Positions 48,101 through 60,100 of a stretch of DNA of 64,000 nucleotides are shown here, in pieces. The notes beneath the pieces were generated by a model. It worked only from the letters and a program-made list of their open reading frames with translations. It made no database searches and was not told the origin of the DNA. The DNA comes from Phlebotomus papatasi (Eukaryota > Arthropoda > Insecta > Diptera > Psychodidae), in the NCBI RefSeq assembly GCF_024763615.1, contig NC_077224.1, positions 23,219,078 through 23,283,077 on the forward strand, in the 5' to 3' direction. Position numbers and translations under genes: made by a program. Within the stretch, counting starts at the first letter, position 1. Every line of letters begins with the position of its first letter.

Positions 48101-51100
48101 TTTTGATTGTCTTGGTCGAGTAAGATAAGAGATAAGATTTTGCCAGGGGTCAGTTCTCCATTTCGGATATTCCGATGCATCCAGGCCACCAATTGAGCCC
48201 CTTATGCTTCCCCACTCCTATTCTATCTTATCCCCCGATACGGGTAGCCGCTCTATATCACAGCTCTGTGAGCAGTCAGTGCCGTTACTATGTCACAGCA
48301 TCCCTTCTCGGTGTGTGTTTGGGATCAGTGACAGCGAATACTTGTATCGACTGAAGTACCACTTTCATGTCGAAACTCGTTTTCTTACCAGCTTCTATTG
48401 TTTTTAGGCGGTTCACTTTTTTGCCAATATGTACCATTGACATTACTATTCATTCATTCACTGGACGAATTCGAAGCCGATATGGCATGAGAAATTTTTT
48501 TTCTGCTGCCGCTCAGCTCCGAACCCACGACCTCGCAGTCACAGAGCCACTGCTCTATCCACTGACCTACTCGAGGCGCCGACAAAATCGACAAAATCGG
48601 ACAGATCGCATTATCTGATCGAAAAATTATGTATGGACTAAATGTAGACACAAATGTGCTCTACAATTATGTCGAAGTAATCATCAAAATCGGTTCAGCG
48701 ACAGTCGAGATAATTGAGGTTATGTAATATTGAAATTGGTTTTTCGACTGTGGCGCGCATAGCGTTTATCCTAGTTTGTTGTAGCATTTGGTGAGATCTT
48801 TCGTTTAAGCCCTCACTCATCAAAATCGATCACATAGAAGCGGAGATATGATTTTTTGTATTTCGTGAACTTTGACCCCTCATATCTCCGGTTCTATTGA
48901 AACCACAGCGCACTTACGCACCATTTTGGAAACGCCTTAGACTGGACTACAACATACTAAAATTTAATTAACTTGCACAATGCCGTTTTTGAGAAAAATT
49001 AGTTTGAATTTCGATGAATTTTGACGCTATCGCAACGCCACCTGTGGTGACCTTTTGAACTTCCATCTGAAAGTGCTCATCGAGACGAAACTAAAACCCA
49101 AAATTTAGGTCAAAATGTTAATTAGAACCGGAGATAGAGGTCGGTCAATTTTCGGAATTTGACCCCTTATAGCGCGGGTCAGGGGTTATCGACTGACTTA
49201 ACTCTTTAGCGTCCCACTTTTATTCAGCAGATGAATTCATGTAAAATTGAGTTTTTCCTAATGCTTTATGATCAAATGTAATAGTTCAGAGAGGAAAAAA
49301 TTTTCCATTGCGTGAAAACTCGGAAAAACCCTGGGTCATATGACCTTCTTGTCCTCAAGGGAAGTGTACATACCATTTTCAAAATCTATATCACGGGCTC
49401 TCTAATAGTTTTTTTTTTACTTGAATTTATTAATTTGGCCAAAACCATGGCAAACTGGATTGTCTTGATGAACACTGTACTCCTGGTGTTCAAGGAATCT
49501 TCCTGGTAATCCCTTGAACAGTCACTGTCACAATATTTTGAGTGGTATTTGGCAAAAATAAACTTATCCACATATTTATTCACACACAATACAATTGCAC
49601 AATATGAGACGCTTGCAGAATACTCTAAAATATTGCAAAATATGTTATAATTCATCAGATATAAGATGAAATGTCCAGGACCCATTTGTACCCCAAATGT
49701 TCCAACTACATTTCGTTATAGGTTTGGGAAGAAAAAACTGTTACCCTTGGGGACAATAGGGTCATATATGACTCGGAAAATTCTACACGCTTTTCTTGAA
49801 AATTGAGAGTAGTTTATTAAATCAAAATATGCAATATGCAATCTTTGGATATTCTATTTTGTGTTTCTAAAGAACTTTTTGCTGAAAAAAATAAATTAAT
49901 AGAAAAAATTTCGAAAAAGAAAAGTCATTTCACAAAGTTCGAAATTAGTGATTTTTGATCTCAAATATTTTCTTTTCCTGAATATCTGGAGTCTTGAGAA
50001 AATTAGCCAAGAACCTTACATCCTTCTATTATGATGTCGTGCACAAACCGATAGATTTCAATTAATGTAAATAGTCAAAAAAATTGATTTTTCTCCGGGT
50101 CATACATGACCCTAATGACGCGAAAGAGTTAACAAGAGTAATCTTATTGGGCCACCACCACCAATTGTGCTTCTCTCCCCGCTTTCTAAGTACCGTCGTT
50201 GCGGGTGACTTTGCACTCTGCTGTTCGTGAGAGTTTGAACAATTCTAGCACTTATTGATAGTCTTCGCCGATCCGGTCTACCATGTCAAAGTATATAGGG
50301 ATATGTTAAGTACCAAGTAAGGTACAATGATCCTCAAAAGGATTCTTGTAGTTTCAGTAATAGTCAATGAAATCCTAGTATAGGTATTTTGTCAAAAAAC
50401 CACTACGCGAAAAAGTTATCTGAAGGTGCAATTCCAAAATCGATTTCAGAGTAGTAAATTGCCCAAATCTATTCTAAATTTATCTGGCTAGAATAATCCA
50501 CTTCGATTTTGTTCATTATTTTTAGTAAATTCCTTTTTTCACTATAGTCTTCCTAAGAACGCATGATTTATATTATAAAATTGCATATAATGGACTTTCT
50601 TGAGCTTAATTATAGAAGTATTTGGCCAAAAATTATCCAATTTTTTTATAACTTAAGATAAAATGAAAGAGATCTACAAGATGGTGTAGTCGCCATCTTG
50701 ATTTGACGATTCTGTCCGCCATTTTGAATAACTGTCAAAACAAAAAACTTATCCGATTGAGCTGAAATTTTAGTATGTTCTGGCTGATGTCAAGACCTTT
50801 TCAGAACATATATAAAATCCGACCTAGGTCAAGCGATTGTCTGGATACTGGGGCTCTAAGTTCAAAATTTTGACATTTTCATTAATATAGAACTACGGAG
50901 AGTTCTTTTATCAAAACCATCACAAAAAAAGGCAGTATTATCGTTATGCGATGAGATCTAAATAACAAACAAAAAGAAAAGTAATGTTTTTCTTTATAAC
51001 AGCATATTATTTGAAGATCTGAAAAACTTTTGCAAAGATGAAAAAAATAAGAAAATAAATAAATGCACTTTTCATTTATTTTTTTAATTATGTAAGAGTA

Positions 51101-54100
51101 AATAAATATATAAAATAAAAGCCTCAACCATTTCTAATGGTTACTGAGGCATTTCATTTAGGTTTTAAAAATCAGGATTAGAAAATAAAGATCGCCAAAA
51201 TATGAATATTTCAAATTTTTAAACTTTGAGCCTCTGTATCAAGGTAAATACTTGATGTAGACCGGAACATAGATACGTTCTGAAAAGGTCTTGATATCAG
51301 CTGTTGCGGAACAACACATAATTATTATTATATTATTTTAAATTCTTGTTATTGTTCCCGATTCTGTCCCCCTATGTACAGCGCAATCTTATTTGGGTCA
51401 GCAGAACCCATATGTAGCCGCGCTATTGACAGAATCGAGGAGTTGGACGGGAAAATTTAGACAATAAATGTCTTTAATATGAAGCAGGCGTTTTAATATA
51501 CGCTTCATTGGTGTCAGAAGTGGGATGGGGGATGCAATGTTTCTGCATCTCTCTATCCCAGTGGATAAAAAAAGTGAACCGTGCTCCTAAATAATTGTGA
51601 AGAACAAAAAAAAAAACAAAGATAACATAGCTAATGCCAATTGAAAAAAAAAAGTTTAAAAATGGTGATTCCAAGTGAATAAAATTTGTCAACACTCCCA
51701 GAGATCAACACCCAAGAGATATGCAGAAATAAACCCATCTTCAGAAATGGAATAACCACATCGAAAATTGATGTATATATCAGCGCCAGATTAACGATAT
51801 TTGAACTACACTTCGCCTAGAAAAATGATTCCATCTCCTCAACTACTTTCTTCCCGTCCACGAGCGACGAAACGCAGCATAAACGATTGCAATGATCCTA
51901 CGACGGTGATCAGATGCAACGTACAAGATGACAGCCAGGCCAGTTCAAGACTTACCAGCCTTTTTCGCAGACTCCCAATCTTCCGTGGAGAACCTCATAC
52001 ACTGCCGCAATTTCTACAATTGTGCGATTTTATCTACTACAATTATTTTTACTGTCCTGATTATTCTAATGACAAGAGATGGGTACTTTATCTATTAGTG
52101 AAAGTAAGTTCAAATGTATTTTGCTGTATAAATGGTGCATCAATTACCAAATATTCTGAGTTCAGAGAAGCATTATTGTATAATTATTTCGTTGATGACG
52201 ATGATTTTCCATCTGATCTAACTAATGATTTGATTCTATCGGATTTTTATTCAACTCCTCGACCTCAACTTCAGAATGCTTCTATTGATCTATGCGAACC
52301 ATTATTTGAATATGCTCAAGAATTGAAAATACAAATACCCGAAAGTGTAAAAGTAACATCTAATCAAGATACAAAAGAAAACTTCTGCATTAAATCGAAA
52401 GTCACATGTCAATTAAAACGCATTAGAATCAATGATCCAATCAATTGTGAAAAACCTCAAATTGTTTTTCAGAAAGATCTAATGAAGTTAGAGAATCAAA
52501 CGTTAAAGTCCGAAATATATGATGACACAGAGAAATTTCACTCAATATTGCTCAATCCAGAAAATCCACATACCGATAAAATAATTTCAGTCAAATTGCA
52601 ACATAAAGTGAAAGAAAACAAAATGAGAATGTCCTATTTAAAAATTATTGACGATAATGCCACAAAAATATTGCCAAAGAGACAATCAGCAGTTTTTGAG
52701 AATAAAAATAATAATAAATGCCAAAATAAGGAAAGAACCCAATTTGCGACCGTGACAATGAAATTGAATTGTAACAAAATTGATGACAGTTGCAAAACAT
52801 TGCAAATGCTTAAGAAGGTCAGTTCTTTGAAAAGAAACTCATACTTTTACGCATTACAGTTAAAAGATTTCCAAAACAAAGAAGTTCAAATAAACAGGGT
52901 ATTTAACAAACTGTTGATACTATTGTATAAATTTCTAATAACAGTTCAAAAATATATTTATATAGAATTTGATTTCCAAAAGTTCGCGCGTATAGGCGTA
53001 GGATAAAATGTTCTTAAATTTCTGTTCGATTGAAAACAGTGATGAAGATTACAGCAAATGAACTTGGTTTAATATTCTGCACAAAAAATAAAGATTAAAC
53101 ATAGATAAAACTCAATTACCAAAAAAAAAACATAACTAACCAGACAAAAAACACAAAAACGGTTTGAAAAATAAAATCATAAAGCAAAAAAAAATTGTAT
53201 AACATTTTTAATATAAAACAATTCTCACAAAACTCTTATTAAACTTCAAAGAAAAGAGATATTGAAAAATATTTGCAAAATTTGAGAAGTTTATTGATGA
53301 AAGAAAAAATTTGATCATATTTATTTAAAAATAATAAATATTGTATGAGCAGAAAATTAAAAAAAATTGTTAGTCTTATGTATTAATAACATATTAACAC
53401 TAAGGAAAAACATTGTAAACCTTTCCCTCAAAACTTTATCTCGCACGAGGACGTGCGTTTTCCTAAGGAGGGAGGAATGTTGCGGAACAACACATAATTA
53501 TTATTATATTATTTTAAATTCTTGTTATTGTTCCCGATTCTGTCCCCCTATGTACAGCGCAATCTTATTTGGGTCAGCAGAACCCATAAGTAGCCGCGCT
53601 ATTGACAGAATCGAGGAGTTGGACGGGAAAATTTAGACAATAAATGTCTTTAATATGAAGCAGGCGTTTTAATATACGCTTCACAGCTACAACATACTAA
53701 AATTTCAACCCAATCGAACCTGTTTTAGATTTTGACAGTTATTCAAAATGGCGGACAGAAACGTCAAATCAAGATGGCGATCATGTCATCTTGTAGATCT
53801 CGTGCATCTTACCCTTAGATGTGAAGATCTTCATTGTCGTTTATTATCAGAAATTGTTGATTTTTTAGTATTTATTAAAAAGTGCAAAGTCACCCGCACC
53901 TTATCCCCAGTGCAAGCCTTTTTTCTTGATTTTTTTAAACATAGTAAAATTTTATAAAATTAATGCTAGTGGCACAAAATCCATTCATTAACAACTGAAT
54001 ACAAATAATTTTACTCAAAAAACCCCCTACTTTCACTTTAACTATCCACTTTTAGAGGGCAAAGTTGAAAAACAGCGAAAAAACGTGCAAAGTCACCCGC

Positions 54101-57100
54101 AACGACGGTACTCGGTTATTTTGATCGGATATTCTCATAAATAGTGCATTCTTGCCATGAAAAATTATAAAAACTTATAGTGCTAATTCCTGCTATTCCA
54201 ATGAAAAATGAACATAATTTTTAGCACTTTACTGTCCTCAAGTGCTTCTGCATTATCGACTTTTTTTGTGTCGGTTTCTGTCTCGACTGTTTGGTGGTTT
54301 TAGAACTCGGCGAGGATTTAGGAAAATAGTCGAGACAAGAACTATCACAAAGAAGTGTCGATTATGTTCACCCGAAAGCTTTCTCTTGAACATTTTTTTT
54401 AGTAACATTACTGTTCTCAAGTGCTCCTGCATTATCGATGCCTTTATATTGGTTCGTGTCTCGACTGATTGTTTTCCTCAGTCCTCGTTGTGTTCCGAAA
54501 AATCATCAGTCGTGACAGGAACCAACACAAGGAAATTCGATTACGTAGAAGTGCACGAGAACAGCTATTTACTTAAGAAAAAACAATGTTCACGACCAAT
54601 AAGCACCATTATTGCAAGAAATTTGAGAATAGCCTCTTTTCTAGGCTAAACGAAGTGTCGGCATTGGGAATGTCTATCATCATTTGCATCACAGTAAAAT
54701 GGGTCTACAGCACAATCGTACCAATGAAAATGCCAAAGCTTTTACCTTTGAGTACCTGGAGCCCTTTACGAATGGCAGTAAGTGCGAAAGTTACTGGAAT
54801 TGTCTCCATTGTCTCTCCGATTCTGCATGTGGTTGGTGCGAGATGACCAATAGGTGTCTGAGGCGAACGGAGAATGAGACAGAGTTGTGCCGAGTCGATG
54901 AGGAATGGCAGTATTTGACACTGCAGCCGGCCCACTGTGCCAACTGTTCCAACTACATTTCGTGTGAACAGTGCGTGGGATCGGGATTGTGTGAATGGTG
55001 GCCAGAAGATGCACGATGTTCCCGTAGGGGCAGAGCACCGTTGGCCGTTGTGACGGCTGCAGAGTGTCCAGCGCCGTGCTATGCCAGGGAATCGTGTTCG
55101 GCGTGCTTGGATGAGCGTGGAAGGTGTGTTTGGTGTGAAGCTACACAGCAGTGCTTCAGTTTCTCCGTGTACACGAGTGAGTATCAATTTGGGCTGTGTC
55201 GGGAGTGGTTGGATCAGACAATGCCACTGGGAGGGATGCAGTTGGATGGGTTGGGACCGGACGAATTGGCTATGGCTGTGCAACAGAATCAACCGACGCA
55301 ACAGTGTAAATCCTGTGCGAGATTTGCCAATTGTACTTCGTGCTTGAGATCTCTGAGTTGTGGTTGGTGCTTTGACAGGGATAATCCGATTGAGGGGATT
55401 TGTATGCAGGGAGACTTCAATAGGTCCACGGAGAACTGTGCTGCTGCGTTGAATACGACGCAGCAGGAGGCGGAATGGGCGTATGCTCAGTGTCCGGATG
55501 TTGATGAGTGTGGACTGGGTTTGCATGATTGTCATCGGGAGGCAAAGTGTACAAATACGCATGGATCGTACAATTGTCACTGTCGAAGGGGATTTATTGG
55601 CGATGGGAGGACATCGTGTGTTCGGACGTGCTTTGAAACCTGCATCCATGGCTACTGCGATGGGGCACCGGATTACAAGTGTCAATGCAATTTGGGTTGG
55701 ACTGGTGGTGATTGTAGTATCAATTGTGGCTGCAACAATCACTCAACGTGCTCCGAGGCGGTGGGAAAGTGCGATGAGTGTCAGAATTGGACAGAGGGTG
55801 AATTCTGTGAGCGGTGTTCGGCTGGGAGTTTTGGTAATGCAACTTCTATCATTGGCTGTCAACCGTGTGACTGCAATGGACATGGAAATGAGGCTCTTGG
55901 GGTTTGTGATGTTCAGACAGGAGAATGCTTCTGTCAGGACAATACCGAAGGGATTCACTGTGAAGTGTGCAATAGGGAATTCTATGGAGATCCCCGGGAT
56001 GGTGGACAGTGCTTCTTTCAGTGTGAACCGCGTGGAATGTTGACGCATATTGGACGTCAGGGAATTGGATCGATGCAATCGCACAAGTCAATCTACGGAG
56101 GATCTGAGACGAGGGAATGTCTCTGGATTATCCGACCGAGGACATCTGGTGGTTCTCTGCTCAATACCAGCCTCATTCAGTTGCACATCAATCGAGAGGA
56201 TCTCAATGTTTCCTGCGTTGACAATGCCGTCTATGTTTACGATGGCCTCCCCGATCTCACGGGAAACACCCAACAGAGTCAACTTCTAGCGGTCTTCTGC
56301 AATCAGGATAGCACAGCAATGACAGTTGAAGCTCATACGGGTCACCTAACCGTTTACTACCGTCAAGGACCAACTGGACAGGGTTTCAATGCCATGTACA
56401 GTGTCTTCAGTTGTAGTTCCGGAACCTGTCAACCGCCACATGTGTGCAATGATCAGGGAAAATGTGTCTGCCCGCCGGGATTCACAGGACCCCATTGTGC
56501 CATTGAACGTTGCCCAGGGAACTGCAGTGTCGCCCTCGGGCGGGGAAAATGTGATCTAACGTATGGCAGATGCCTCTGTACTCCCGGATACGGTGGTGCA
56601 AATTGCTCAATTAAGCTCACGCACAGAAATATCGTCATAGCGGAAATTTTCAATTCGCAACTGATCAATGAGAGTCTCGAGCATCTTCGGAAAACCCTCC
56701 CACGTTTCGGACATTCCATGGTAGCCGACAAGAGGGCTTCGATGTGGATGTTTGGAGGATATTCCCTATCGCATGGACCCCTCAATGACATCCGGCAATT
56801 TGACACGAAAAACAACACGTGGATGCAAGTGACGGTAGATTCAACGCCAGAAGCCAAAATGCCTCAAGGACGATACTTTCAGGCGGCAGAAATTGTCTCA
56901 TCCAAGCAGGCCATTTTTGTCTACGGCGGTCTCACGGGACAAGGCAAAGGCTATGCAAATAGCATCCTTGGTGACTTTTGGCAATTCTCTCTGCAGAATC
57001 AGCGTTGGGATGAAGTGGAAATGGATGAAGTAGTAAGACCTCCGCCACTTGCAGGTCACACATTGACCTTCATCAAGGACGGAGACAGGGAGTGCCTGGT

Positions 57101-60100
57101 GATTATTGGGGGATTCTCAACGGAACGTGGCATGCAGAATGAACTATGGGAATTTGATATACATCAGCGAAAGTGGGAGAAGTTGGCAGCAACGGGAGCT
57201 GGTCCAGTGGCTGTCTATGGTCACTCAACCATCTTCCATGCCAACAATCAGGCTCTCTATGTTTTTGGCGGAATGGAGTTCGAGGGTCAGCGAACGGTGA
57301 TCTCCAATAAACTCTTTGTGCTGCAGTATGACAAGATGATGTGGAGTGAGGTGCCGATATTCACGGAGATGCTAAGGGGAGTTACTCATATTCCCAGGGG
57401 ACGGTTTCTGCATTCGGCAATCGCCACCGACGGGTACATGATTATCTTTGGCGGACAGACGAATCCCTACAATGGGACGGATGTAATGGTGGCTTATGTG
57501 TTCAGGTGAGTTCAAAAATGTGATTTAATTTAGCTAGGATTTGAATTTCATCATTTACCAATCAATTAAATTACATAATAACTAAATAACCAAATTATTA
57601 CCTAATTATGACTAAATTATTACTAGTGGGAGGCTTTGAACTTTCGCACACAAAAATGATGTTCAAGTTCAGTGATTTTTTCTGACTACCATGCAAACCG
57701 TATCGATTCTCCAACTATGCCAAAAAAGTCTCTTACTTAGGGGAAAGGCTCATAATTTTGTCCAGTTTCTTATTTTGGACATTTTGAGAATAAAATTGGA
57801 CACTAAAAATAAATTGATTAAAATGATGGATTTTTATTCCAATATTTGATGAATAATGAATTCTATCTTAATATTTGTTCTTTTTGGAAGATTTTAACAC
57901 TAAATACATTAAATTTTGAATATGATTTGAGTTAAAATTGCCTTATTGAAAATTCAGTGTGAGCAATTGCTTACGAGAAATATGACAGAACTTCGTGTTT
58001 ACTTCAGTCTTATTTAGCTGTGGTGAAGTACTAACAATTTCTCTTCGTTGTTTTTAAGTGATATTATTAAATATTCGTTGAATATTGTATTGATTCACGT
58101 TAATGGTGATTTGTACATTTGATCTGAAGTGAGATTTGCCTTGTGAATTACGATTTTCCTGTGAAAAATGGGCAATTATCTTAGAGATTCACCAGTGAGG
58201 TGATACTCCTTATTTTGGACAGGTGTTTTTCTCACGAAATTTCGTGAAGTTTTAGCTTTTGTGATAACTAGGTTGGACAAATGCCTGGAGAAACAAAGGA
58301 GCATCATCTCTACGAAGGAGATGTAGGGAAAAAAAGCCTTGAAAAGCTACCGGAAAGGTCAAGGAATGCGCTAATCAACACGTACTTGGAGTACCGAAGT
58401 CAACTCACTTTAATGAATGATATGGAAAGTTTCCGGGTTTCTTTTGACATTCTACGTTTCCCTTATATGAACAGGAAGACGACTTGGTAAGATTGGTTCA
58501 CGAAAAGAAGAACAATGGGCATCCTGTTGAGGCAGATTAGCTGTCCAAATTTACAGCCAAGTTGTCCAAATTAATAACCAAGTTGTCCAAAATAAGAGTC
58601 AAATTCACCTCTGCATATCAATTCATTTTTAAACGTATTAAAACTAATTTTAGTACAAACAAATTAGTTTTAATTAGTAAACGAGTAATAAATTTAACGA
58701 GTTTAAATTTAGTAAACGACAAATAGCTAGCCAAAGTTTCTAAACAACCCTTCGGAAAACAGTAACAAAAAAAAATCAATTAGTATTGAAAATATCGCAC
58801 TTCAAACTTGGAACATCGATGCTTATAAGCAAACTGTCCAAAATTATGAGCCCTTCCCCCTTTATCCTATATTAGTTCTCGATATTGCTATTTGAATATG
58901 AATAAAAAGATGAAAAAAGAAGAAATTTACATTTCTGAATTCTCACAACAAAATGGAGGCTAATGTAAAAGGCGGGATCATGCGGGAGATCCGGTATATG
59001 ATGCCACTCTCTCTCATAACTTGTGGCGCACTTGGAGGAACTCTCCGAGGATCATCGCGGATCGCGGAATTTCTCGCGGATTTTCGCGGACCGTGGAGTT
59101 TTCGTGGATTTTAGCGGACCGCGAAATTTTTTGTGTATTTTCGCGGACCGCGGTATTTCTCGCGGATTTTTGCGGACCGCGAAATTTTTCGCGCATTTTC
59201 GTGGATCGCGGAGTTTTCGTGAATTTTAGCGGACCACGAAACTTTTCGTGTATTGTCGCAGACCGCGGTATTTCTCGCGGATTTTCGCAGACCACGGATT
59301 TTCTCGTGAATTTTCGGGGACCGCGGAATTTTCTGCGGATTATTATGGAACACGGAGTTTTCGTGGATTTTATCGGACTGCGAAACTGTTTGTGTATTAT
59401 ATTTTTGAAGACCGCGGTATTTCTCACGGAATTTCGTGGACCACGGATTTTCTCGGGAATTTTCGGGGAACACGGAATTTTTGCGGTTTTTTGTGGACCT
59501 CTGCATTTTTCGCGGATTTTCGTGGACTGCGGAATTTTTTGCGATTTTTCGAGGACAACGGAATTTTTCGCGGATTTTCACGAATTTGAGATATACAGCA
59601 TTAAAGTTTTACTGGTATTTTTGTGCATTTCTCTTAAAATTTTCTTAATTTTCAAATGAAATTTGGTGTATCTCAAGCCTAAAGAAGACTCTAACAAAAT
59701 CGTTGTCAAGTTTGAGGTCTCTCATCTATCTCGAGTTGCACGGATTTCGAGGTTGCCTGTAATAAATCTCAGTTACCATAAGCTTATTTGTAGTGGAATT
59801 CTGGAACAGTATGACAATGTCATTTTACAAATTTAAAAATTTCTATGTGATAAATTCGGAAGGAGTAATTAAAAATCCGAATCATATTAGTTACTGAGAG
59901 TTTCACAGAGATGCTTACAACGCCCATTAAATGCCCATTGGGCTTTAATTTTGGCCTACTCCAGTATTTACCATGAAAATTTGTCATATGACATTGTCAT
60001 ACTGTTACAGAATTCCCTACTGGAATTTGAATTTGCCCCCAATCCGAATTTGCAATGAAAGAATTACACCTACCATAAGCCAAATCAGGCTTATCACTGG

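Larger units (their letters stand above)
51302..53683 (+). mobile_element. Short LTR retrotransposon with gag-like ORF only
   Basis: Two 206-bp LTRs (51302-51507 and 53478-53683) begin TGTTGCGG and end GCTTCA, and differ only at 51413/53589 (T/A). A 4-bp duplication CAGC flanks the element (51298-51301, 53684-53687). The primer binding site TGGTGTCAGAAGTGGGA at 51509 matches my knowledge of the 3' end of insect tRNA-Leu, and a polypurine tract AAGGAGGGAGGAA precedes the 3' LTR. The internal 1.97 kb has one ORF and no protease, reverse transcriptase or integrase, so it would need enzymes from a related Ty3/Gypsy-type element. The near-identical LTRs imply a recent insertion. Confidence 0.95.
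50193..54108. mobile_element. TIR element CCGTCGTTGCGGGTGACT, split by an LTR retrotransposon
   Basis: TA dinucleotides (50191-50192 and 54109-54110) flank ends CCGTCGTTGCGGGTGACT and AGTCACCCGCAACGACGG. Without the LTR insertion (51302-53683 plus one 4-bp duplication) the element is about 1.5 kb. Inner parts are themselves inverted copies: TATGTTCTGGCTGATGTCAAG near 50775 and its complement around the insertion point. A TA target suggests a Tc1/mariner-like mechanism. No transposase. A decayed relative is at 2111-3000. Confidence 0.8.

Noticed and set aside
54705..55742. 345-codon minus-strand frame opposite Megf8 exon 6
   Set aside because: A shadow of the cysteine-rich coding exon; no motif and no start or splice context of its own.
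59021..59659. A 212-codon open frame and two long frames on the other strand
   Set aside because: They run through a minisatellite whose units lack stops; residues are repetitive (Arg, Phe, Ser, Gly) and there is no splice or start context.
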